Shown here in pieces: positions 7,976 to 15,253 of a stretch of DNA of 18,664 nt. The stretch covers positions 1-18,664 of the forward strand of contig JAEZDS010000146.1 in the NCBI GenBank assembly GCA_023433205.1. The letters run 5' to 3'. The DNA is from Bacteroidota bacterium. Lineage in GTDB: Bacteria > Bacteroidota > Bacteroidia > B-17B0 > Aurantibacillaceae. Made by a program: the position numbers and the translations under genes. Position 1 is the first letter of the stretch. Every line of letters begins with the position of its first letter. The notes beneath the pieces are model-generated. The model saw only the letters and a list, made by a program, of their open reading frames with translations. It was not told the origin of the DNA and did no database searches.

Positions 7976-8180
7976 TGTCTCTGTGGTTTTTTTTACTGCT
8001 ACTGCCTACTGCTTTACACAGAGGAACACATAGTGGATCCGGGCACAGAGGAACACATAGAAGAACAATTGCCTTACTGCCGTATTTCTCCGTGTACCTC
8101 TGTGTATTCTCTGTCTCTGTGGTTTTTTTTACTGCTACTGCCTACTGCTTTACACAGAGGAACACATAGTGGAACCGGGC
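7976..8180. repeat. 136-bp tandem repeat: one full copy and first half of the second
   Basis: 7976-8044 and 8112-8180 match at 68 of 69 positions with a 136-bp period. Each unit holds CTCTGTGG, a T8 run, an ACTGCTACTGCCTACTGC tract and TACACAGAGGAACACATAGTGG. Inside the unit, CACAGAGGAACACA (8044-8057) can pair with CGTGTACCTCTGTG (8090-8103) at 12 of 14 positions, so it can fold into a long hairpin. The second copy stops exactly where the group II intron begins and resumes at 10042. I see no conserved protein in it; it resembles the non-coding interspersed repeats of Bacteroidota genomes. Confidence 0.8.
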
Positions 8181-8183
8181 GCC

Positions 8184-8256
8184 GAGTAGGCAAAGGGGAG
8201 TTTCACCCCTAAGCCTCTCACAGAACCGTACGTGATAGTCTCCCATCATACGGCTC
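8184..8256 (-). ncRNA. Group II intron domains V and VI (catalytic core and branch point)
   Basis: Domain V is the canonical 34-nt hairpin at 8256-8223. GAGCCGTA pairs with TACGGTTC, then comes a two-base CG bulge, then TGATGG with CTATCA, closed by a GAGA tetraloop. The AGC catalytic triad is at bases 2-4. Domain VI pairs GAGAGGC (8219-8213) with GCCTACTC (8191-8184), leaving one unpaired A at 8187, the expected branch-point adenosine. An inner stem-loop AGGGG/CCCCT closes it. The pairings were made by hand. Confidence 0.9.
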
Positions 8257-8275
8257 GTGTCATTGAAAGTTAAGT

Positions 8276-9523
8276 TTAGCAGTATCCAGTAGCCCAGTGA
8301 TAGAAAAGAGCAGGATTCTCCTTTCTTATCGCTTTTAATTTTGATGCAGCTGCCCGTAAGCCGAGGTGGTGTTTCTTTCTTAGTAGTGTGATTAGTCTTC
8401 TGTCAATGTGTACGAGTGTTTCACGTAGTCGCCTTTTGCTCAACATCCCAAAGTAATTGATCCAGCCTCTAAGTCTGGGGTTTAGTGTTTTCGCAATCAC
8501 GGTAAGTGGTAGTTGCGTCATACGCAATGTTTTCTCTTGCCGGATTTCGTCCCTGATCTTTTTCTGACTGGATTGGCTGATTTCTGCCGTAAACGCCATG
8601 AAAGTTTTCGAGTTCAGTTTGCTTTTTCTTGGCCTGGGCTGATAGCTGAAACCAAGAAACTCGAACTTTACATTCTCATGTCGTTCCTTTCGTCTGTAAT
8701 CTTTGCAATAAGCAATGCGTGTCTTTTCTTCTTTGATGGCCAGTTTCACTTCCTTAAGTCTGTCTTTGATAGCTACAAGGGCTTTCTCTGCCTGTGTTTT
8801 GGTTCGACAGTGGATGACGATGTCATCTGCGTATCTCACAAAACTCAGATGCGGAAAGTTCTTGCTGAGCCAAACATCCAGTGTGAAGTGCAGGTACAGA
8901 TTGGCGAGTAGCGGACTGATAACTCCACCCTGTGGAGTTCCCTTACCATTTTTTGCCTCTGCTGTTCCATCTGATTTTACCATCGGTGCTTCGAGCCACC
9001 TTTTGACATACATACTTACCCACTTTTCTTCCATCACGTGGTCAACCGCTTTAAGCATCAGCTCATGGTCTATTTCATCAAAGAACTTGCTAATGTCCAT
9101 GTCCAACACCCAATCATAGCGGTAGCAGTTTTCTTTTACCTGCTGTAATGCTTGATGTGCGTTTTTCATTGGACGGTAGCCATATGAGTTCTCATGGAAG
9201 ATATGTTCTACCTTCCGTTCCATGTGCCTTTTCACTACCTGCTGTGCTATACGGTCACGTAGTGTAGGTATGCCTAATTTTCTGGTTTTCCCATCTTTCT
9301 TGGGTATTTCCACCTCTCTCACCCCTTGGGGGTGGTAGCTGCCTGATGCCATACGGTTCCAGATCACGTAGAGATTCTTTTCGACGTTCTTATCGAACTC
9401 CGTCCAGCTCTCGTTATCAATCCCCGTCGCCTTTCCGCCTTTTCTGATTTTTAGATAGGCGTCAAGCACATCTTTAAACTCTACTGGTACTGTCTTCTTA
9501 ATGTGTACTTTCATTTGAATCAT
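8276..9523 (-). CDS. ltrA: Group II intron reverse transcriptase/maturase (LtrA-type)
   Basis: 415 residues from the ATG at 9523, which has AAGGGGG just upstream. That purine-rich site is unlike the rest of the window and fits a mobile gene. The reverse transcriptase domain covers about 15-295: GIPTLRDRIAQQVV at 84-97, ENSYGYRP at 111-118, VLDMDISKFFDEIDH at 139-153 with the first catalytic Asp, GTPQGGVISPLLANLYLH at 195-212, and YADD at 231-234 with the other two. The maturase (GIIM) signature PRLRGWINYFG is at 349-359. The protein ends about 55 residues later with no Cys-Cys HNH endonuclease domain, so homing would rely on nicked or single-stranded targets. It binds its own intron RNA for splicing and copies it into DNA. 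All catalytic residues are present and the frame is open. A TTG at 9559 would add 12 residues. Confidence 0.95.
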   Translation of the reverse strand: MIQMKVHIKKTVPVEFKDVLDAYLKIRKGGKATGIDNESWTEFDKNVEKNLYVIWNRMASGSYHPQGVREVEIPKKDGKTRKLGIPTLRDRIAQQVVKRHMERKVEHIFHENSYGYRPMKNAHQALQQVKENCYRYDWVLDMDISKFFDEIDHELMLKAVDHVMEEKWVSMYVKRWLEAPMVKSDGTAEAKNGKGTPQGGVISPLLANLYLHFTLDVWLSKNFPHLSFVRYADDIVIHCRTKTQAEKALVAIKDRLKEVKLAIKEEKTRIAYCKDYRRKERHENVKFEFLGFSYQPRPRKSKLNSKTFMAFTAEISQSSQKKIRDEIRQEKTLRMTQLPLTVIAKTLNPRLRGWINYFGMLSKRRLRETLVHIDRRLITLLRKKHHLGLRAAASKLKAIRKENPALFYHWATGYC

Positions 9524-10041
9524 CCCCCTTGCGAGGTTGTTTAAATTAGTTTCACTCAATGACCAGAGTCCTTCGCTCCTTCCGTGTTTCTACGGCTTTC
9601 ATCGCTACTATGACTCTGTCCGACTTCTGCGGCCTGGAGGTATTTCCTCCAACTTCCTCCCGCAGAGATCCCACGTTCTGTATTGAAGCCTGTTTCAGGC
9701 TCATGTCACCTGTATAACGGCGGGCGTATAACCAGTAACCAGTAACCCGTTATACTCTTCCATCCACCCTCTGTACGGTGGTGTTTTGCCCAGCGACTTT
9801 TGTGATTTCGTTATTTTAGAAGTGATTCATTTGCATTCATCTTCCTGAAACTTACCTGACTGTGAAACAGCCTTTTCCCCATCCGTTCACCACAGTCATT
9901 TCACAACTCATGCAGCGTGAGGCGGTTTGGCCATCCCTTCTGGAAGGCATAGCCGATGGTTCGAAACAGGTTAGCACTCCTGCTTTTCCATCATCTTCAA
10001 TACAGCATGATAAAGAACGTCGATCTCTATCTTCGTGGCAC

Positions 10042-10160
10042 AAACAGAGGAACACATAGTGGAACCGGCCACTGAGGAACACATAGAAGAACAATTGCCT
10101 TACTGCCGTATTTCTCCGTGTACCTCTGTGTATTCTCTGTGTATTCTCTGTGGTTTTTTT
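10042..10160. repeat. Second half of the interrupted 136-bp repeat (right of intron)
   Basis: 10074-10140 is identical over 67 bp to 8048-8114 of the first copy, including GAACAATTGCC and CCGTGTACCTCTGTG. Before it lies an extra copy of the arm, ACAGAGGAACACATAGTGG at 10045-10063. After it a TATTCTCTGTG segment is doubled and a third unit starts with CTGTGG and a T7 run. Confidence 0.8.
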
Positions 10161-10250
10161 ACTGCTCCTTGACAAACTGCCACTGCTTACTGCCAACTGC
10201 TTACTGCCAACCGCTACTGCAGACTACCAACTGCTCGCTGCCTACTGCCA
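10161..10250. repeat. Degenerate ACTGC-rich tandem tract
   Basis: About 90 bp made of ACTGCT, ACTGCC and ACCAACTGC variants. ACTGCTTACTGCCA occurs twice in perfect tandem at 10182-10195 and 10196-10209. The same motif forms the end of each 136-bp unit, so this looks like an expanded, decayed part of that array. No ORF with protein-like composition covers it. Confidence 0.6.
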
Positions 10251-10251
10251 T

Positions 10252-10286
10252 AAAAAAACCCCCAGCCATAAGGCCAGGGGCTTTTT
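10252..10286 (-). terminator. Intrinsic terminator of the third T9SS gene
   Basis: GCCCC...GGGGG hairpin (inner GCC/GGC pairs, TTAT loop) followed on the minus strand by seven Ts. It begins 17 bp after the stop of the gene at 10303-12567. A T5 run on the plus side means it may also work in the other direction. Confidence 0.8.
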
Positions 10287-10302
10287 CACAAAACTTGAAA
10301 AT

Positions 10303-12567
10303 TTATTCCTTTACTATTTTGATCATTTTAACTGCATCGTTTGTGCGAACCTGCACGTTATAGATCCCGTTCGACAGCTCGCTGATATTAACCTCAGTGT
10401 TGTCGGCGCCCTTCACAGATGCCACTATCCTTCCGGTTACATCGCTCACAACAACAGTGGTTTCACCGTGGGTTTTAACCACAAAAACACCGGTGTTGGG
10501 GTTGGGGAAAACAGTTATTCCCTCTGCTCCGCTGTACTCGGTAAGGCTGGTGCAATCAAGAACGGTAACTGAAACAAACTGTGTGCCTTTACACCCGTTA
10601 GCATCGGTACCGGTAACGGTATAGCTGGTTGAAGAGTTGGGAGTAACAGCAGCAGGATTAGACTGGTTATAGCTGTTTGCCGATACCCACTGGTACGAAT
10701 CTGCACCGGTTCCGGTTAGCAGGGCCTGCTGACCAGGGCAAATCTCTGTTGGTTCAACAGAAGCATTAACTACAGGGGCATCAAATACAGTGATCTGCTG
10801 AACCGCCATACCCTGGCAGTTGAATGAGTTGGTTCCAAAAACGCTATATGAGGTGGTAGCTGCAGGAGAAACCGTAGTGATGTTTGTCATGGCATTGTTA
10901 CTCCAGGTGTACATATCGGCACCAAAAGCAGTAAGAACGGCGCTTCCGCCAGGACAAACTCCGGTTTTATTGGCAAAGATACCAACCTGCGGGGTAGGAT
11001 TAACCTGCACATAATGTTGAGCCGTAGCAGAACAACCGGTAAGTGTATTTGTGCCGGTTACAGTGTACAGGGTGCTGTTAAAAGGCTTGTCATTAAGACT
11101 GGCACCGGTTGCGCCGGTATTCCAGCTGTACATATCAGCACCGGTAGCCGCTATGTTCACATCAGCACCGGCGCAGATGGTCTGGCTTGGTGTTAGGGAA
11201 ACAGCAGGGGTATTAAGATCACATGGAATAATTACCTCCAGGTCATCCCAGCTAAGCCACTGGGCACTGCTGCTTGTACCTCCTGTACCTCGTACTTCAA
11301 TGTAATAAATACCCGAAGTTGGCACTGTAAAAGTATTTGAGAGCGCTTTATAAACCGGACTGATTGCAGGACCATTTGTGCTGGCAATGGTAAACTGTCC
11401 GGTAGAATTCTGGTTTGGCCCGGCCAGCAACGAAAGGTCTGTCCAGTTATTATAACCGTAATATTCTGTCTGGTACCAAACCGAAGCGCTATAAGTAACA
11501 TTTGCCTCAAGCTGAATACCATTTGAATAGAAACGTTTTACACCAGATGGAGAATAGTAAAAAGAGGCAAAGCTATTTCCATTGCGTGGATTACGCCCGC
11601 CGGTATTGGATGTCTTATAGGTAAGGGCTTCTGTACCCAGGTTATCAGCATCCCAGCTGCAATTAGGCAATTTATTCTGGGCGGTGATGCCTTCAAAACC
11701 TTCATGATAAGGAACTGAATTTGTGGTAACGCCCTGAACCATTACCAGACCGGGAGCACTGGTGATACTCTGGCTGCTAGCTGTGCAGGTAATGATAGTC
11801 TGGTACCAGGTATTGCCGGTTAAGTTTGGAGTGCTGAACGAGCTATTGGTAGCATTAGGAACAGAAGTAAAGGGCCCAACTGAAGATGTTGTAGAAGCCT
11901 GCCACTGGTAGGTTATATCTCCCACTGTGTAAGTTGTGCCAAGTGACAGGTAAGCAGATTCATTAGGACAGATACCGGCCGTTGGTGAAATCACACTGTT
12001 TGCTGCAGGAGTGCCTGAACATGGTGTTGGCGAAATAAGATTAACAATGTAATCTTCCGTTTCTCCATAGTAGAAATTCTGATCACAGGCAGTTTGGTTT
12101 GTATTAGGTATTGTCACCCAGTAATCGCAACGAAGACGCATACGAACCTGCCCTGCTGAAGAGCCGAAAGGTATAGTAAACGTTCCTGAATGACTTGTTG
12201 CAGGCGCAGAATTACCGACCTGCTCGTTGCTGGTAAAAAAACCATCATTGTTCAGATCTATCCAGATTGCGAGGCCCTGATCGTAACTCCACTGGCCACC
12301 TACAGTGGCTGCCCAGGTATAACTGTTACCAATGATCAGATTCCAGGTTGGATTGTTATAAAACACATAATTATTATTTGCGCAACCTGCATTGTTTGCC
12401 GCGATCCCATTCAGCACATAAGAGTCAATTTGATCTCCTACTCCACAACCATACTGGTGCAGGTTAGAGGTTTGTGTAATAGCACAGCCAGTTTGTGCCT
12501 GAAGCTGAGTGCCTACAGCGAGTACACCTACTGCCAGCAATTTTAAATTTGTGTAAAGTTTTTTCAT
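10303..12567 (-). CDS. T9SS cargo protein: GEVED, Ig-like, jelly-roll, sorting domain
   Basis: 754-residue secreted or cell-surface protein. Signal peptide at 1-25 (ends QLQAQ). The GEVED domain at about 26-177 has an EF-hand-like loop D104-x-N106-x-D108-G with Glu115, and ends GETEDYIVNL at 168-177. An Ig-like domain at about 183-280 contains ITYQWQASTTSSVGPF. A jelly-roll module resembling choice-of-anchor J at about 285-449 runs from FEGI and LPNCSW to LSWDDLEVIIPC. Three Ig/PKD-like repeats follow at about 453-525, 526-595 and 597-671, each with CPG/CAG and a Y-x-V-x-GT motif. The sorting domain at about 683-754 has VFPNPNTGVF and SNGIYNVQV and ends MIKIVKE. The last domain directs export through the T9SS, after which it is usually cleaved. 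No catalytic residues are recognised; adhesion or matrix binding is a guess. Closest relative in the window is 12716-15013. Confidence 0.9.
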   Translation of the reverse strand: MKKLYTNLKLLAVGVLAVGTQLQAQTGCAITQTSNLHQYGCGVGDQIDSYVLNGIAANNAGCANNNYVFYNNPTWNLIIGNSYTWAATVGGQWSYDQGLAIWIDLNNDGFFTSNEQVGNSAPATSHSGTFTIPFGSSAGQVRMRLRCDYWVTIPNTNQTACDQNFYYGETEDYIVNLISPTPCSGTPAANSVISPTAGICPNESAYLSLGTTYTVGDITYQWQASTTSSVGPFTSVPNATNSSFSTPNLTGNTWYQTIITCTASSQSITSAPGLVMVQGVTTNSVPYHEGFEGITAQNKLPNCSWDADNLGTEALTYKTSNTGGRNPRNGNSFASFYYSPSGVKRFYSNGIQLEANVTYSASVWYQTEYYGYNNWTDLSLLAGPNQNSTGQFTIASTNGPAISPVYKALSNTFTVPTSGIYYIEVRGTGGTSSSAQWLSWDDLEVIIPCDLNTPAVSLTPSQTICAGADVNIAATGADMYSWNTGATGASLNDKPFNSTLYTVTGTNTLTGCSATAQHYVQVNPTPQVGIFANKTGVCPGGSAVLTAFGADMYTWSNNAMTNITTVSPAATTSYSVFGTNSFNCQGMAVQQITVFDAPVVNASVEPTEICPGQQALLTGTGADSYQWVSANSYNQSNPAAVTPNSSTSYTVTGTDANGCKGTQFVSVTVLDCTSLTEYSGAEGITVFPNPNTGVFVVKTHGETTVVVSDVTGRIVASVKGADNTEVNISELSNGIYNVQVRTNDAVKMIKIVKE

Positions 12568-12660
12568 GTTTAGTAAGGTTTTGTAAAGTGCAATTTAGAA
12601 ATAAGTTTTACATGTTTAACAATTTTAACAGCAAAAACGCAACTTTTTATTACCCGATAT

Positions 12661-12694
12661 AAAAAAGCCGTTTCCCGGGAGCGGGAAACGGCTT
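12661..12694 (-). terminator. Intrinsic terminator of the second T9SS gene
   Basis: Perfect 12-bp stem AAGCCGTTTCCC/GGGAAACGGCTT with a 6-base loop, followed on the minus strand by a run of Ts (A6 at 12661-12666 on the plus strand). It starts 22 bp after the stop of the gene at 12716-15013 and precedes the start of the next gene, so the two are likely transcribed separately. Confidence 0.9.
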
Positions 12695-12715
12695 CAAAAC
12701 CAAACAGGATAAAAA

Positions 12716-15013
12716 TTAATTTTTAACCACCCTTATCAGCTGGCTTTTTTCACCGGTACTGATACGGAGGTAATAGATGCCATTTGCTAATCCTGAAATA
12801 TCTACTTTTTCCCGGACAGAATTGCTGTTAGCCTGGTAAACAGTGCGACCTACCACATCACTGATGGTAATATCAGCCTTGCCGGCCTCTGAACGCTGCA
12901 AAGTATAGATGCCGGTACCTGGATTAGGAAATAGCTTAAGGCCAGCTATTTGTCCTGACTCTGAAAGTCCGGTGCAGGCTTCAACATCTAGCATCAGCAA
13001 AGCTTCGCCCTTGCAGCCGTTGGCATCGGTTCCTATGAGGCTGTAACTTGTTGACGACTGAGGAAAAACCACTGCGGGATTGGTCTGAATATAGGTTGAG
13101 GACGTGAGCCATTGGTAGCTTTGCGCGCCATAACCGGTTAAGATCACCTGATCGCCAGCGCAGATCATCCCTGTGTTGTTAACAGAAGCGGTAACCGCCG
13201 GCTGTGGATGAACATTGATTTGAACCGAAGCGGTTGCTGAACAGCCTTCTGCGCTGGTGCCCATAACTGAATAGGCGGCACTTCCCTGGGGTATAACGCT
13301 AATATAATTCCCGCTGCCAGAGCCACTCCAGTTATAAGATATGGCCGTTCCTACCGCCGTTAAGCCTACGGGCTGGCCGGGGCATACATTTGGCTTGTCG
13401 GCTACTATCGCCACAAAAGGCGTGGTATTTACCGTAATGTAGTGGCTGCCGGTAACTTCGCAGCCGGTGAGACTGCTGGTTCCGGTTACGGTATACAGGG
13501 TACTTAGGGAAGGCTGTACTGTTACGGAAGAGCCGGTTGCCCCGTTGCTCCACAGATAGTTGTCAACCCCGGAAGCAAATAATGTTGCAGGCTGTCCAGA
13601 GCAGATAGTGGATGAACCTGCCGTAACGTTCATCTGTGGCTGGTTAAGATCACAAGGTATTATGATCTCAAGATCATCCCACGATAAGTAAGGCGCGTAA
13701 TTGTTAGTATTAACCGTTGTACGCACAGCCACGTAGTAAACGCCGGTGGCAGCAACAGTAAATGTGTTGCTGAGTGACTTGTAGGAACTTGAAATAGCCG
13801 GGCCAGGGGTTGAGGCAATGGTCATTTGCCCTGTAGCATTCTGGTTGGGACCAATAAGCAGTGAAAGATCTTCCCAGTTGTCATCTCCATAAAGGTTGGT
13901 GATGTACCATACCGATGCGCTGTAGGTTACACCGGCGTGCAGGTATATACCATTGGTATAAAAAGAATTGGTATTGCCGGGCCAGTAATAAAATGAAGCA
14001 AAATTATTTCCGGTACGCGGCTGCCGGTTGTCCCAGCCTGACATGGTGTAGGTAAATGCTTCCGAACCTAAATTGTCTGCCGCCCACGAACAGTTTGGAA
14101 GTTCATTTAATTTGGTGATCCCCTCAAAACTTTCAACATAAGGAATAGAATCAACCACCACACCCTGCACTTCAACCAGAGTTGGTGCCGCCGCTGTGGT
14201 TAAATTGCTGTTGGTGCAGGTAATAACCGCCTGGTACCAGGTATTGGTTGTTAGAGGTGCCGTAATATAAGTCATAGGGTTAGCACTCACATTGGTCCAG
14301 GGACCCACTGAAGAGGTTGTTGAACTCTGCCACTGGTAAGTAATTCCACCCACTGAGTACGTTGTACTTAAACCAAGTTCAGTACTGGTACCAGGACAAA
14401 TACTTTTTCCGGGGCCTACCACGCTGTTGACTGCCGGAGTACCTGTGCATGGAGGAGGAGCCAGCAGGTAAACATCGTAGTCTTCGGTCTCACCATAATA
14501 GAAATTGTAATTAGGCGGACCGTTATCTTCGCAGGCAGTCTGGTTAGTATTGCCGATGTTGGTATAATAGTCGCAACGCACACGCATCCGGTGGCCGGCA
14601 CCTGCAACTCCTGAAAAAGGCACCATAAAACTTCCGCTGTGGTTAAGCTGATAAGGAGAATTTGCCACCTGCTCATTACTGGTAAAAAAGCCGTCGTTGT
14701 TAAGGTCTATCCAGATGGCAAGTCCCTGGTCATATCCCCCATTACCTACTGTTGCGGCCCAGGTATAAGTCTGGCCAATCTGTAAAGTCCATGCCGGGGC
14801 GGAAAAATGCGTGTAATAACCATTAGAGGCACAACCTGTACTGTTGGAGGTGCCATCCAGTTCAAAATAGTCGATCTGATCACCCCAGCCACAGCCGTAA
14901 CCGTGCAGATTAGTTGTTGCAGTGAGCGGACAGCCCGTCTGGGCATGAGCCACGGGCACTGCCATTCCCGCCGAGAACAGCACTGCCGCTAAAAATTTGT
15001 ACTTACTTTTCAT
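12716..15013 (-). CDS. T9SS cargo protein: GEVED, Ig-like, jelly-roll, sorting domain (paralog)
   Basis: 765-residue paralog of the neighbouring gene with the same domain order. Signal peptide at 1-25 (ends VAHAQ). GEVED domain at about 26-184 with the EF-hand-like loop D103-x-N105-x-D107-G and Glu114, ending GETEDYDVYL; an insert (EDNGPPNYN near 162-170) is absent from the other copy. Ig-like domain at about 189-284. Jelly-roll module at about 291-454, from ESFEGI and LPNCSWAADNLG to LSWDDLEIIIPC. Ig/PKD-like repeats at about 457-529, 530-602 and 604-680. The T9SS sorting domain at about 691-765 has LFPNPGTGIY, ANGIYYLRI and final LIRVVKN. The Cys pairs in GEVED (C28/C41, C61, C148, C161) suggest disulphides. 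The protein is exported to the surface or medium; ligand and function are unknown. It has its own terminator and upstream region. Confidence 0.9.
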   Translation of the reverse strand: MKSKYKFLAAVLFSAGMAVPVAHAQTGCPLTATTNLHGYGCGWGDQIDYFELDGTSNSTGCASNGYYTHFSAPAWTLQIGQTYTWAATVGNGGYDQGLAIWIDLNNDGFFTSNEQVANSPYQLNHSGSFMVPFSGVAGAGHRMRVRCDYYTNIGNTNQTACEDNGPPNYNFYYGETEDYDVYLLAPPPCTGTPAVNSVVGPGKSICPGTSTELGLSTTYSVGGITYQWQSSTTSSVGPWTNVSANPMTYITAPLTTNTWYQAVITCTNSNLTTAAAPTLVEVQGVVVDSIPYVESFEGITKLNELPNCSWAADNLGSEAFTYTMSGWDNRQPRTGNNFASFYYWPGNTNSFYTNGIYLHAGVTYSASVWYITNLYGDDNWEDLSLLIGPNQNATGQMTIASTPGPAISSSYKSLSNTFTVAATGVYYVAVRTTVNTNNYAPYLSWDDLEIIIPCDLNQPQMNVTAGSSTICSGQPATLFASGVDNYLWSNGATGSSVTVQPSLSTLYTVTGTSSLTGCEVTGSHYITVNTTPFVAIVADKPNVCPGQPVGLTAVGTAISYNWSGSGSGNYISVIPQGSAAYSVMGTSAEGCSATASVQINVHPQPAVTASVNNTGMICAGDQVILTGYGAQSYQWLTSSTYIQTNPAVVFPQSSTSYSLIGTDANGCKGEALLMLDVEACTGLSESGQIAGLKLFPNPGTGIYTLQRSEAGKADITISDVVGRTVYQANSNSVREKVDISGLANGIYYLRISTGEKSQLIRVVKN

Positions 15014-15198
15014 GTTTCTTTTTTAGAATGAATAGCCAAGTTAGAGAAATTTATAACTCAAATTCCGGATTTTTTTGACTAAAACACTAAATTATGACTA
15101 ACGGTCTGCTTTCGTTACAAATATTTAAGCGGTTTAAGAGTTAATTATTAAACACCTTGTTAAGCACCCTGCAGCGGGCAAACTCTTCAATCTATAAT

Positions 15199-15233
15199 AA
15201 AAAAAGGCTGTTCCAAAAAAGGAACAGCCTTTT
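15199..15233 (-). terminator. Intrinsic terminator of the first T9SS gene
   Basis: Perfect 13-bp stem AAAAGGCTGTTCC/GGAACAGCCTTTT with an A6/T6 loop, followed on the minus strand by a T-run. It lies 21 bp past the stop codon at 15254. Confidence 0.9.
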
Positions 15234-15253
15234 GCTGATTAGAATTTAATAAA

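Larger units (their letters stand above)
8181..10041 (-). mobile_element. Complete group II intron with endonuclease-less RT/maturase
   Basis: About 1,861 bp. On the minus strand it starts GTGCCACGAAG at 10041, close to the GTGYG consensus, and ends near 8181 just after domain VI. Domain I fills about 9640-10041; it includes the hairpin 9712-9720/9747-9755 and an EBS1 candidate AAACAG at 9695-9690, complementary to the last six bases of the 5' exon, CTGTTT (10047-10042). Domain III is closed by CAGAGTC/GACTCTG (9618-9612 with 9570-9564). The maturase ORF occupies domain IV. Domain V (8256-8223) and domain VI (8219-8184) are well formed. Removing 8181-10041 rejoins the surrounding 136-bp repeat with only two extra bases, which supports both ends. 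Departures from consensus are C as the fifth base and a 3' end that does not read AY. The 3' boundary could be off by one or two bases. Confidence 0.85.

Noticed and set aside
7883..8212. ORFs through the repeat block encoding Leu/Thr-rich peptides with THRGTH-like repeats
   Set aside because: They are translations of the 136-bp non-coding repeat, which is interrupted and shifts frame between copies.
8181..10041. Retron or diversity-generating retroelement
   Set aside because: The RT has the maturase (GIIM) motif and a textbook group II domain V follows it; no template/variable repeat or msr/msd structure was seen.
9862..10059. Possible small ORFs on both strands to the right of the maturase gene
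   Set aside because: The stretch is domain I of the group II intron and lies between its fixed 5' end and the maturase; protein composition is not convincing.
7976..10160. Possible CRISPR array
   Set aside because: Units are about 136 bp in near-perfect tandem and do not alternate between short repeats and unique spacers; no cas genes are present.
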